Shown here: in pieces, positions 33,047 to 41,877 of the stretch
Layout: every line of letters starts with the position of its first letter
Numbering within the stretch: the stretch's first letter is position 1
From: Thermomicrobiales bacterium
GTDB taxonomy: Bacteria > Chloroflexota > Chloroflexia > Thermomicrobiales > UBA6265
Assembly (NCBI GenBank): GCA_041390825.1
Contig: JAWKPF010000004.1
Span: 1 to 64,000 of the forward strand
Length of the DNA: 64,000 nucleotides
Reading direction: 5' to 3'
Made by a program: the position numbers and the translations under genes
The notes under the pieces: generated by a model
What the model was told of the DNA's origin: nothing
The model's database searches: none
The model's input: the letters and a program-made list of their open reading frames with translations, nothing else

Positions 33047-34207
33047 CTAGTCCCCCGCAATGGCTCCAGAGGGCTGCGCGAGCAGGTGGCTTGCGATCAA
33101 TTCTGCGACACGCTGCTCCACGATCTCCGCCTCTCCCGGTTGCAACATGTGCGGACTGAAGGCAATCGTCGATTCGTTTTCGGCCACGACCTCGATCGGC
33201 GGCTTTCCGGCGCGCAGATCGGCGATCAGATCGTCACGGGTCAATGGCGCATCGAGCGTAACCTGCATGAGGATGCGCGGGATCGGTTCCCCAGCCTCGC
33301 CGGTCTCCGATCGCCTGATCGACAGCCAACGCGGCGCCAGCCGCTGCCATGCGGCATCCCAGCTCGACACGACGGCGTCCCACTCCATCGCCTCAGCGAC
33401 ATGGTCGGCTTCCAGATACGTCTCGACCGCGGTCAGCAACCCGATCATGGCTTCTTTGGACATCTTCATCGCGCGGCCAATGCGCTGCACCGGCGGTCCG
33501 TTGAGCCGCATCGCTTCGATCATTTTGGGAGTTCCGACCGCCAGCCCGCTGTTCTGCGGTCCGCGCAGCATCTTGCCCCCACTGAAGATGGCAACATCGG
33601 CGCCGAGATTCCGTGTGAAATGCCAGAGATTCGAGACTGGCGGGATCTGCGCCGCGGCATCGACGATCACCGGCACACCACGCGCGTGCGCCCGTTCGAT
33701 CACGAACTCGAGCGGCAGCGTGTTGCGGTTCAAGTGCGTTCCTGCGAAATAGACCACGGCCGCCGTCCGCTCGTTGATGGCATCATCGAGCTCCCACTCA
33801 TAGGTCTCGTATGTGTGACCGATCTCCACCAGTTCCACACCGGTCATGCGCACTGCGATGTCGTACCAATTGCGCTGGTAGCGGTGGACGACGACCTGGT
33901 TCTTCAGCCCATCGAGCCGGTTCGGGAACCGCGCCATGAGCGCAACATCGTCGCCGGTCACGGCAGCCGCGGTCGCCAACGCCAACGCGGCTGCGGCGCC
34001 ATTGCTGACATAGGCAGCTTCGTTCCCGGTCAATTCCGCCAGGCGTTTGCCAACCGCCTCCTGCAGTTCGAAGATGTTGACGAAAGCCCCTGCGCTATCG
34101 GCCATCGCCTGCGCTACATGTGGCGCCATGATCGACCCGCCAAGCCGCGTGTAGGTGGTCGCGCAATTGATGACTGGCTGCACACCGAGTTTCTGGTAGA
34201 TGTCCAT
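33047..34207 (-). CDS. PLP-dependent SelA-like / D-glucosaminate-6-phosphate ammonia-lyase-type enzyme
   Basis: 386 residues from the ATG at 34207 (CGAGG about 10 bases upstream; an upstream GTG is in frame). Sequence begins MDIYQKLGVQPVINCATTYTRLGGSIM, typical of the SelA-like aminotransferase class V group that includes D-glucosaminate-6-phosphate ammonia-lyase. PLP contacts: Asp in VIVDAAAQIPP and the Schiff-base Lys in FSGGKMLRGPQNSG. Real L-seryl-tRNA selenium transferases are longer and have extra N-terminal sequence; the group here is metabolic. Substrate unknown. It faces away from the GlnQ fragment at 34345. Confidence 0.8.
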   Translation of the reverse strand: MDIYQKLGVQPVINCATTYTRLGGSIMAPHVAQAMADSAGAFVNIFELQEAVGKRLAELTGNEAAYVSNGAAAALALATAAAVTGDDVALMARFPNRLDGLKNQVVVHRYQRNWYDIAVRMTGVELVEIGHTYETYEWELDDAINERTAAVVYFAGTHLNRNTLPLEFVIERAHARGVPVIVDAAAQIPPVSNLWHFTRNLGADVAIFSGGKMLRGPQNSGLAVGTPKMIEAMRLNGPPVQRIGRAMKMSKEAMIGLLTAVETYLEADHVAEAMEWDAVVSSWDAAWQRLAPRWLSIRRSETGEAGEPIPRILMQVTLDAPLTRDDLIADLRAGKPPIEVVAENESTIAFSPHMLQPGEAEIVEQRVAELIASHLLAQPSGAIAGD

Positions 34208-34344
34208 GTTCGGTCGACCTCGCTCCTGAACCACTTCGGCATCTCTTCCGGCATGGTAAGCAATTCACGTGGTAGTTTGCCTGCGTTGACAGACAATCTG
34301 GATCGCCCCACAATGCCAGGAGATTCAATCGATAGCCTAAGAGG

Positions 34345-34590
34345 GTGACCGCCACCTCCGCGCTCGACCCGGAGCTGGTCGGCGAAGTGCTGGCGGTCAT
34401 GACCGACCTTGCCGAATCGCACGGTGTGACGATGATCGTGGTGACACACGAAATGGGCTTTGCGCGTGATGTGGCCGACCGTATCGTCTTCATGGACGGT
34501 GGCGTGGTGGTCGAGCAAGGCGAGCCGCGCAAGGTGCTCGACCATCCGGAAAGCGAACGCCTGCAAGCCTTCTTGCGGCGGTTGCATTAG
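34345..34590 (+). pseudogene. 3' fragment of an amino-acid ABC transporter ATPase (GlnQ type)
   Basis: 81 codons start at a GTG inside the Walker-B D-loop, TSALDPELVGEV, and continue with MIVVTHEMGFARDVADRIVFMDGGVVVEQGEP to the normal C-terminus. The Walker A, Q-loop and ABC-signature parts are missing, and nothing upstream resembles them, so an ATPase gene has been cut at about 34345. The reading frame is otherwise intact. A heptamer array begins 11 bases after its stop. Confidence 0.8.
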
Positions 34591-34601
34591 GCTGGGACTG
34601 A

Positions 34602-34650
34602 GTCCAGGGTCCAGGGTCCAGGGTCCAGGGTCCAGGGTCCAGGGTCCAGT
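34602..34650. repeat. Heptamer tandem array, unit GTCCAGG
   Basis: Six identical units and a seventh GTCCAGT, placed 11 bases after the GlnQ fragment stop. The same unit occurs as a three-copy array at 60577-60597. Confidence 0.95.
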
Positions 34651-34681
34651 GATGTTGACGACTCTCAGGTTGCGGTCAACA

Positions 34682-34737
34682 TCTGCCGACTGACAACTGC
34701 CGACTAACAACTGACAACCGCAAACTGCCAACCGCCG
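34682..34737. repeat. Heptamer array ACTGACA/ACTGCCG
   Basis: Eight units of ACTGACA, ACTGCCG, ACTAACA and close variants. The unit is the reverse complement of the GTCAGTT unit at 24156. It lies before the FabD gene start. Confidence 0.85.
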
Positions 34738-34797
34738 CGTGCTGGATAATGTGCCCAGAACGACCCATTGCGCAGCGTCTGCGAGAGGACGACACCG

Positions 34798-35784
34798 ATG
34801 ACCGATCCGACGATTCCAGCCCAGCCGTATGCCTTCGTCTTTCCCGGCCAGGGAAGCCAGTTCGTGGGGATGGCCGGTCCGTTGCTCGACGCAAGCGAAA
34901 TGGCGCGCGCCATGATGGCGCTGGCGGATGACACGCTTGGGTTCGGCCTGACCGAGCTGATTCAGAACGGCCCGGCCGAGGTGCTGGAAGATACGGTCAA
35001 CGCGCAACCCGCCATTCTCGCGGTGAGCATCGCTGCGCTGGCGGCCCTCAACGAGAATGCCGAACAAGCGGGCGTGACCCTGGCGCCCGACTATGTGGCC
35101 GGGCACTCCCTCGGCGAGTTCACCGCGCTGGTGGCGGCGGGGATCATGCAATTCCCGACCGCCCTTTCGCTGGTGCGTGAACGTGGTCGTCTGATGAAGC
35201 AGGCTGGCGAGGACAATCCCGGTGGCATGGCCGCGGTGCTGGGATTGGACGATGAAGCAATCGCGGAGGTCTGCCGCGTAGCGTCGGCTGACGGGATCGT
35301 GGTGCCGGCCAATCGCAACTGTCCGGGGCAAACGGTCATTTCCGGTGAGGTCGGCGCGCTCGAAGCGGCGATGGAGCTGGCCAAAGGTAAAGGCGCCCGC
35401 CGGGTGGCGCGGCTGAACGTCAGCATCGCCTCTCATTCACCGCTGATGGCGAACGCCAACGCCGAGTTCCAAAAACTCCTACAGGACGCCGCGTTGACGT
35501 TGCCCGAGTTCCCGGAAAAGCCAAGCGGCATGGTGATCGGCAATACCACCGCGCAACCGATCTACACCACGGGCGGACTCTACGCGGAACTCGACTTGCA
35601 AATGGAACGCCCGGTCGACTGGACCGGTTCGATGCAAACCATCGCGGACGCCGGAATCACGTCGTTTATCGAGATCGGACCGGGGACAGTGCTCTCAGGT
35701 CTGATCAAGCGTATCGTCCCGGACGCGCAGACGATCAACATGGCCGGCCTGGGTCTCGGGATTCCGACGTTGAGCAGCCGCTAG
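34798..35784 (+). CDS. fabD: Malonyl-CoA:ACP transacylase
   Basis: 328 residues from the ATG at 34798 (GAGAGG upstream). Motifs: FVFPGQGSQFVGM at the N-terminus, the nucleophile Ser in GHSLGEFTALVAAG, Arg in LVRERGRLM, the catalytic His in SIASHSPLM and Gln in NRNCPGQTVISG. The product transfers malonate from CoA to ACP, feeding the two FabF-type synthases of this region. The stop overlaps the end of the convergent ACC-deaminase-like gene by 4 bases. Only FabD and FabF are here; FabH, FabG and ACP are not. Confidence 0.93.
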   Translation: MTDPTIPAQPYAFVFPGQGSQFVGMAGPLLDASEMARAMMALADDTLGFGLTELIQNGPAEVLEDTVNAQPAILAVSIAALAALNENAEQAGVTLAPDYVAGHSLGEFTALVAAGIMQFPTALSLVRERGRLMKQAGEDNPGGMAAVLGLDDEAIAEVCRVASADGIVVPANRNCPGQTVISGEVGALEAAMELAKGKGARRVARLNVSIASHSPLMANANAEFQKLLQDAALTLPEFPEKPSGMVIGNTTAQPIYTTGGLYAELDLQMERPVDWTGSMQTIADAGITSFIEIGPGTVLSGLIKRIVPDAQTINMAGLGLGIPTLSSR

Positions 35785-36845
35785 TTTGTCCATCCTGGTT
35801 CGAAAATCTCCGGGTAGACATTGAGCGCGAGCTGGCCGCCAAGGTGCGCATACAGCACGGTCGAATCCCGGTCGATGCGTCCATCCTGGACCAGATCGAT
35901 CAGCCCGGCCATCGACTTGCCTTCATAAACCGGATCGACAATCACGCCTTCCAACCGGCCCAACGTGGTGATGGCGTCGACCGTGCTCCGGTCGGGGATT
36001 CCGTAGGCGGGCCCTTCCCAACCAGGGAGGATGACGATCTCGTCATCGCGGATCGCGCGGCCGAGCCCGATCAGCTTGGCAGTGTCGTTCGCAATGCGGG
36101 TCACCTGTTCGATGGTCTTGGGCAACGTGGCCGATGCGTCGATGCCAATCACCCTTCGCGGAACCCCACCGGCGTCCTCGAGCGCGGCAAATCCCGCGAT
36201 CATGCCAGCGTGCGTCGAACCCGTAACCGTGCAAACGACAATCGTGTCGAAGAAGACTCCCAGTTCCTGTTCCTGCGCAACGACTTCGAGCGCCCAATTG
36301 GCAAATCCGAGCCCTCCCAGCGGGTGCACCGAAGCGCCCGCAGGAATGGGGTACGGCTTGCCGCCATTGGCCTCGACTTCGGCCAGCGCTGCTTCCCAGC
36401 TGGAACGGATCCCGATATCGAACCCGCCGGGATCGAGCCGGACATCGGCGCCCATGATGCGCGAGAGCTCGATATTGCCCACCCGGTCGTTGCCGGGATC
36501 GCTCCAGTCGACCCACCGTTCCTGCACGAGCCGCGCCTTCAGGCCGAGATGGGCAGCCACCGCAGCCACCTGTCGAGTGTGATTGGACTGATACCCGCCA
36601 ATCGAAACGAGCGTGTCCGCCCCCGAGGCAAGCACATCCGGAACGATGTATTCGAGCTTGCGCACCTTGTTCCCACCGAACGCCAGTCCGCAATTGCAGT
36701 CTTCCCGCTTGGCCCAGATTTGCGCGCCGCCAAGGTGGTCGCTGAGCCGTTGGAGTTTGTGGACCGGGCTCGGGCCAAAGGTCAGCGGATACCGTTCGAA
36801 CGAGGCGAGACCCGGCAGAGACGAGACATGAGAGGCGGCGGACAT
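35781..36845 (-). CDS. ACC deaminase / D-cysteine desulfhydrase family PLP enzyme
   Basis: 354 residues from the ATG at 36845 (AGGAG 6 bases upstream). Strong ACC-deaminase resemblance: RYPLTFGPSPVHKLQRLSDHLGG, KREDCNCGLAFGGNKVRKLEY with the PLP Lys, SIGGYQSNHTRQVAAVAA, DPVYEGKSMAGLI and LYAHLGGQLALN. In family knowledge, ACC deaminase needs a Glu in a PEYG segment and a Leu in AHLGG. Here the Leu is present but the Glu position reads PAYG with Ala. The true activity could therefore differ from 1-aminocyclopropane-1-carboxylate opening. Residue correspondence is from memory. Confidence 0.8.
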   Translation of the reverse strand: MSAASHVSSLPGLASFERYPLTFGPSPVHKLQRLSDHLGGAQIWAKREDCNCGLAFGGNKVRKLEYIVPDVLASGADTLVSIGGYQSNHTRQVAAVAAHLGLKARLVQERWVDWSDPGNDRVGNIELSRIMGADVRLDPGGFDIGIRSSWEAALAEVEANGGKPYPIPAGASVHPLGGLGFANWALEVVAQEQELGVFFDTIVVCTVTGSTHAGMIAGFAALEDAGGVPRRVIGIDASATLPKTIEQVTRIANDTAKLIGLGRAIRDDEIVILPGWEGPAYGIPDRSTVDAITTLGRLEGVIVDPVYEGKSMAGLIDLVQDGRIDRDSTVLYAHLGGQLALNVYPEIFEPGWTN

Positions 36846-37082
36846 GGGTTGCTCCTGTGACTGCGCGACGGCGCGGGACTTCCAACGGAGAATGTATGGC
36901 ACACGAACCTGGGAAGCACAATGGCGCGCATTTGCTGATCACCTACGACCGAAGGCATCTTTCCCGTACACTAGCGCGTTGACTGGCCGCTTTATCGCCA
37001 GTTCGTACGCATGTCGAAATATTCCTGGGCCGATCCAATGGCAAACCGCCCTCCGCCCGGGATTCCAATCGAGGAGTAGCAC

Positions 37083-38318
37083 GTGAAGCGAGTGGTCGTG
37101 ACCGGCGCAGGAGCTGTTTCCCCACTCGGCATCGGAGCCCCCACCCTTTGGGAAGGGCTGCTCGCCGGCAAGTCGGGCATTGCGGAGATCGAGGGCTTCG
37201 ATGTCTCCGATCTCGAGGTCCGCATCGGCGGCGAGGTCCGCAACTTCGATCCGAAAGACTATATCGACGCCAAGCTGGCCAAACGCATGGACCGCTTCTC
37301 GCACTTCTCGGTCGCTTCCGCCACCGAAGCGCTGAAAGATGCGGGCTACACCATCGATCCTGAGAACAGCGAACGGGTCGGCGTCATCATGAACAGCGGC
37401 GGCGGCGGCATTCCGATCATGGAGTCGAATGTCGAGGCCATGGTCGAGAAGGGCCCGAAATGGGTGCACCCGCTGACCATCGCGCTCTTCGCGCCGAACA
37501 TGGCCAGTTGCCAGATCTCGATGGCGTTCGGCATCCATGGCCCCACCGTGACATCGTCGGCGGCGTGTGCCTCCGGAGTGCAAGCCTTCGTCCAGGCAGC
37601 GCAGATGATCCAGCGTGACGAAGCGGACATCATCATCGCTGGCGGGGCGGAATCGGGCCTGCGGCGCACGTCCGTCACCGCCATGGCGAACATGGGCGCG
37701 CTTTCGAAACGCAACGACGATCCAGAAGGAGCCAGCCGGCCGTTCGACAGCGGGCGTGACGGTTTTGTCTTTTCCGAAGGGTGCGGATTGCTGATTGTGG
37801 AGTCGGAAGAGCACGCGCTGAACCGAGGGGCAAACATCATCGCCGAGCTCACGGGAGGCGCCTTCACCTCGGACGCTTTCCACATTACGGCGCCCGATCC
37901 CAATGGCAAGCATGCCGCCAGAGCCATGACCCTGGCCGTGCAGCGCGCTGGTCTGCAACCGGAAGATGTGGATTACATCGCCGCGCATGCCACCTCCACC
38001 AGCGTGGGAGACATTGCGGAAACCGATGCCATCAAGACCGCATTTGGAGACCATGCCTACAAGCTGGCCGCCTCGGCCAACAAGTCGATGGTCGGGCATC
38101 TGCTCGGCGCGGCTGGTGGCATTTCGGCCATCGCCTGCGTCTACGCCATTCGCGATGGGATCGTCCCTCCGACCATCAACCTGACCGACCCCGACCCCAA
38201 GTGCGATCTCGACTACGTGCCGAATGTCGCGCGCGAGATGCAGGTCGATGTGGCGCTGGTCAACGGCTTTGGATTCGGCGGCCAGAACGCGGTGGCGCTC
38301 TTCAAGCGATACGACTAG
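37083..38318 (+). CDS. fabF: Beta-ketoacyl-ACP synthase II (FabF type)
   Basis: 411 residues, the standard FabF length, from a GTG preceded by AGGAG. Motifs: KRVVVTGAGAVSPLGIG, Cys in SSAACASGVQ, His in AAHATSTSVGD, Lys-x-x-x-GH in KSMVGHLLGAAGG and NGFGFGGQN at the end. It elongates acyl-ACP in fatty-acid synthesis. Unlike the copy at 27712 it has no zinc ribbon. It is 237 bases from the divergent ACC-deaminase-like gene, so a promoter lies between. Confidence 0.93.
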   Translation: MKRVVVTGAGAVSPLGIGAPTLWEGLLAGKSGIAEIEGFDVSDLEVRIGGEVRNFDPKDYIDAKLAKRMDRFSHFSVASATEALKDAGYTIDPENSERVGVIMNSGGGGIPIMESNVEAMVEKGPKWVHPLTIALFAPNMASCQISMAFGIHGPTVTSSAACASGVQAFVQAAQMIQRDEADIIIAGGAESGLRRTSVTAMANMGALSKRNDDPEGASRPFDSGRDGFVFSEGCGLLIVESEEHALNRGANIIAELTGGAFTSDAFHITAPDPNGKHAARAMTLAVQRAGLQPEDVDYIAAHATSTSVGDIAETDAIKTAFGDHAYKLAASANKSMVGHLLGAAGGISAIACVYAIRDGIVPPTINLTDPDPKCDLDYVPNVAREMQVDVALVNGFGFGGQNAVALFKRYD

Positions 38319-38644
38319 GTCGCGGGAACCGGGGGTGCGGAGTCAGTGAATTCTCCACCCCCCCGTCCTTCCAAACGCTGAGCCAAATGGCCGAATTCGG
38401 CGAACTCGCTCCCCCATTTGCCGCAACTCGTGATTGCCCCAAACCCCGCGCTTGGGCTACCATCCCCCTTGTCCCCTGCGTCGATCCTGCCAAATTGGGG
38501 CGATTTCGCTCGATTTGGATGTGACCGTAGGGCACAAAACTCCATTCCTGGGAATCCGGTTTGCGTTTCGTTACGTAGACTCGGACAGGGATGAATCAAC
38601 GGTTTGCCTATTGCAGCGGCATGCCGTCGAGCTGGGGGGAATTC
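38319..38644. other. Gap before the large SH3-domain gene
   Basis: 326 bases with no credible gene. A leader of a large secreted protein would be expected here, but I could not fit a known riboswitch or terminator. An in-frame ATG at 38591 is weaker than the GTG start at 38645. Confidence 0.5.
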
Positions 38645-41600
38645 GTGGCTTCGAAACGTACGCATACAGGCGTTGTTTCCGGTCGTGCCGCGCGGGTGCT
38701 GAGCCGCGTCGCCGCGGAACGCCGCCGCTTCCGATCTCGTTCGTTCTCCATTCCAATTGCCATTTTGACGGTTGCCTGCCTGACACTCACGCCGATACTC
38801 GATGTCTCCGAGACGGCCGCGCAGACTGCAACGCGCACTCCCACCAGAGTACCGACCAACGTTCCACCAACTGCCACGCCTTTCCCATGCAATACCGGCG
38901 ATTCGACTGGCATGACCTGGACCTATGCCGATTTGCACCGGTGGAACAGCGACATTCTGAGCGTTTCGAATTCGACTGGCGTGCCAGCCAATGTGCTCAA
39001 GGCCATCATGTGGATCGAATCGCGCGGCATGCTCAATGCCCGCTCTCCGCTCACGGCGTATGGCTACTTCTTCGGTCTCATGCAAGTCGGACCGACTTCT
39101 TCTGTGCCTGAGTACATGAAGAGCGTCACCTGGATGTGCAACAACAGCTACAACCAGGTGCTGGCCGGCGGCACCGAGATGGTCAACAAGTCCATCTACA
39201 TCAACTCACAAAACTGGACCGAAGTGGCCGGGGCCTATTTCGGCTATGGCACCGATGTGACTGGCACGACGACGAACTCCTACATGCAAATGTTCGTCAA
39301 TCACGCGACCGCGCTCATCGGCACGACACCCGGCGGCACAGACTGGACTCCGGCTCCGCTGCCAACGCCAACCACCGCCCCCACGGTCACCTTTGCCATC
39401 GGCTCGACCATTAGCGTCGATTCCGACACGCTGAACATGCGCAACAACCCCGGTCTTTCGACCTCGATCATCCGGGTTCTGACGATGAACACCAGCGGAG
39501 TGGTGCTCCAGGGTCCCAACCGGGTCGATAACTTCGATTGGTACCAAATCCGTCTTGGCGATGGAACCACCGGCTGGGTGGCAGGTCAGTACATGCGTAG
39601 TGGCGGCTCGACGACCGGCAGCACGACACCCACACGCACGGTCACCCCGGGAACGCGCACCCCCACCGCCACACCGTCGCGCACCGGCACAACCACCAGT
39701 GGAACCTGGGCAGTCGGCGACAGCTTCCAGGTCAACACCTTCGTCAACTTCCGCGCAGCGCCGGGCTATTCCGGTGGCATCATCGGCACGCTCTCGGTCG
39801 GAACCACCGGCGTCATCATCGGCAACTCGCAGACCGCTGACGGGCTGGAATGGGCGAATGTCCGCACCAGCGGAGGTCAGGCAGGCTGGGTGGCCGCCGA
39901 ATATCTGACCAAGACAGGGTCGGCGCCGACCGCAACGCGCACTGCGACCAGAGCAGCGACATCGACGCGCACACCCACGGCGTCTGTCACCCGATCCGTC
40001 ACCACTGGGGCCACCGCGAGCTCGGGACGCCTCTACCGCACCACCACGCGCGTCAATCTCCGCCAGGCGCCGTCGACGTCCGGCGCCATCATGAGCACGT
40101 TGCCAAGCGGGACCGTGCTGACATCGATGGGAAACTCTGTGGACGCGAATGGGTACACCTGGCTGCGCGTCAGCACGGGATCGTTGACCGGCTGGATCGC
40201 GACCACCTATATCGCTGCAACCGGCGGAACCAATTCCACACCGACCAGTGTCGCATCCGCGACGCGCACCCCAACCACGATCTCACCCGGCGTCACATCG
40301 ACGTCCGGATCGCTCTATCGCGTCGATGTCCGGGTCAATATGCGCTCCGCGCCATCGACCTCCGGACGGATCCTCACCACGTTGCCAAGCGGCGCGGTCG
40401 TCACGTCGTTGGGCGATACCGCAACTGCCAATGGCCATACCTGGCTGCGAGTCAGCTCCGGATCGCTGGTTGGCTGGATATCGACCAGCTACCTGACCTC
40501 CACCGGGACGCGAGTCAATACGCCCACCGGCGTGGCGACCGTGAGCCGGACGCCGAGCCGCACTGCCACCATCACCCGCACACCCGAGCGGACTGCAACG
40601 TCTCAAGCGACTGGTACGCGGGCCGCAGGCGTCTTCATCGCAGGGGACACTGTGCGCGTCGCGGATGGGCCGTTGAACTACCGCAGCACACCGGGCACCT
40701 CGGGCTCCATCATCGGCACGCTGCCAACCGGCACGCAGGCGTTGGTGATCGGCGGACCGGCCGCGTCTGGAGGCATGACCTGGTACCAGCTCCAAGTCAG
40801 CGGCCGTGCAAATGGCTGGGTCGCTGGTGATTTCCTGGGTCTTGTTACCGGCGCTGTGGTCAACGGTTCAGTGGGTGGCGAAGAGCCGGTCGGTTCGACG
40901 AGCCAGCTGAATGCCACCGGCACTGCAACCGCTACACCGACATCCACGCCGGAATCGCCAGCCAGCGAGGCTTCGCCAAGCGAGATCGCCACCGGCGAAC
41001 CGACGTTGGCCGCCACAGACACGCCGCTGGCTCCAACGGAAACTGCGGTTCCGCCGACCGAAACTCCAGTGCCCGCCACAGAGACGCCAGTGCCGCCGAC
41101 CGAGACTCCGGTTCCGCCGACGGAAACGCCCGTTCCGCCAACCGAAACGGCGACCGTGCCTCCGGACTCCGACGGCGACGGTATCGCGGATGTAGTCGAT
41201 GCCTGTCCAGGGGTCGCCGATAGCGGACTGGACTCCGATGCCGACGGCATCGACGATGCCTGCGATCCCACCCCGTTGCCACTGGTCGAGCGCACATTCG
41301 AGGCCTATGCGGCCGCCGACGCCAGCCTTCTCTCGTTCGATCCCGGCACGGCCGTGGCGATCGACGTGATTGGTTCGCTGCCAGTCGGCGGCGAGGCAGG
41401 CGGGGTGGCCTACATCACCTTCTATCCCGACCAGATCGGCTATGGACAGGTGACCAGCGCGGTCCTCTACCTGACCGGTGTGAGTGGCAGTGGCTCAGTG
41501 GGCATCGCCGTCGCCAATGGCGTCGCTATCGACGAGTACTCGCTCACGGTGGACTCCGCGCCGGGCGGCGCGGACGCATCGGGCGCCTGGATCGACGCCG

Positions 41601-41746
41601 GCGTGGCCGTGCCGATCGACCTCACCGGTTGGATCACCGCCGATGGCCCCGTCACCATCATCGTCTATGGTGACGGAGTGGCGCTCGGTAGCCGCGAGGG
41701 CGGTTCACCGGCGTATCTCTCCATCACGGTGCTCGATACCCAGTAG
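38645..41746 (+). CDS. Large secreted protein: lysozyme-like domain, five SH3b domains, Thr/Pro linkers, TSP3, C-terminal beta domain
   Basis: 1033 residues from the GTG at 38645, chosen for GGGGGGA 4 bases upstream. Order: basic N-terminus and signal segment (about 32-61), Thr/Pro linker, lysozyme-like domain (about 92-225; IMWIESRGMLNA with the likely Glu125, then GLMQVGPTS), bacterial SH3 domains at about 255-318, 361-424, 462-526, 556-620 and 669-733 (each with LNMRNNPG- or VNLRQAPS-like sequence and a GW turn), a Thr/Pro/Glu linker (758-840), one TSP3-type calcium repeat (841-875) and a C-terminal beta-rich domain (881-1033) resembling DNRLRE/carbohydrate-binding folds. The protein probably binds and may trim peptidoglycan on the cell surface. 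The third and fourth SH3 domains are close copies. Confidence 0.82.
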   Translation: MASKRTHTGVVSGRAARVLSRVAAERRRFRSRSFSIPIAILTVACLTLTPILDVSETAAQTATRTPTRVPTNVPPTATPFPCNTGDSTGMTWTYADLHRWNSDILSVSNSTGVPANVLKAIMWIESRGMLNARSPLTAYGYFFGLMQVGPTSSVPEYMKSVTWMCNNSYNQVLAGGTEMVNKSIYINSQNWTEVAGAYFGYGTDVTGTTTNSYMQMFVNHATALIGTTPGGTDWTPAPLPTPTTAPTVTFAIGSTISVDSDTLNMRNNPGLSTSIIRVLTMNTSGVVLQGPNRVDNFDWYQIRLGDGTTGWVAGQYMRSGGSTTGSTTPTRTVTPGTRTPTATPSRTGTTTSGTWAVGDSFQVNTFVNFRAAPGYSGGIIGTLSVGTTGVIIGNSQTADGLEWANVRTSGGQAGWVAAEYLTKTGSAPTATRTATRAATSTRTPTASVTRSVTTGATASSGRLYRTTTRVNLRQAPSTSGAIMSTLPSGTVLTSMGNSVDANGYTWLRVSTGSLTGWIATTYIAATGGTNSTPTSVASATRTPTTISPGVTSTSGSLYRVDVRVNMRSAPSTSGRILTTLPSGAVVTSLGDTATANGHTWLRVSSGSLVGWISTSYLTSTGTRVNTPTGVATVSRTPSRTATITRTPERTATSQATGTRAAGVFIAGDTVRVADGPLNYRSTPGTSGSIIGTLPTGTQALVIGGPAASGGMTWYQLQVSGRANGWVAGDFLGLVTGAVVNGSVGGEEPVGSTSQLNATGTATATPTSTPESPASEASPSEIATGEPTLAATDTPLAPTETAVPPTETPVPATETPVPPTETPVPPTETPVPPTETATVPPDSDGDGIADVVDACPGVADSGLDSDADGIDDACDPTPLPLVERTFEAYAAADASLLSFDPGTAVAIDVIGSLPVGGEAGGVAYITFYPDQIGYGQVTSAVLYLTGVSGSGSVGIAVANGVAIDEYSLTVDSAPGGADASGAWIDAGVAVPIDLTGWITADGPVTIIVYGDGVALGSREGGSPAYLSITVLDTQ

Positions 41747-41773
41747 TCGAGCCCTCTCCCTCGGGAACGCGCG

Positions 41774-41801
41774 AACAGGACGCCGCAATCGGCGTCCTGT
41801 T
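41774..41801 (+). terminator. Rho-independent terminator after the SH3-domain gene
   Basis: Twelve-bp stem AACAGGACGCCG with complement, CAAT loop, then T-rich TTCGTTTCC. It sits 28 bases after the stop codon. Confidence 0.8.
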
Positions 41802-41877
41802 TCGTTTCCACGTCACATCCATCAGTTTCGGGCTACGCAAATGCGGGTACCGGTCGTTCTTCCGCTACCCGGCCGGT

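Noticed and set aside
33047..34207. Selenocysteine synthase (selA)
   Set aside because: SelA-like fold but length and sequence fit the metabolic ammonia-lyase group; no selB, selD or tRNA-Sec nearby.
32981..34348. Plus-strand open frame of 455 codons under the SelA-like gene
   Set aside because: The minus strand holds a clear PLP enzyme; the opposite frame has no family features.
38319..38644. Possible c-di-AMP or c-di-GMP riboswitch before the wall-protein gene
   Set aside because: Location would fit, but I could not fit a conserved core or a terminator pair.
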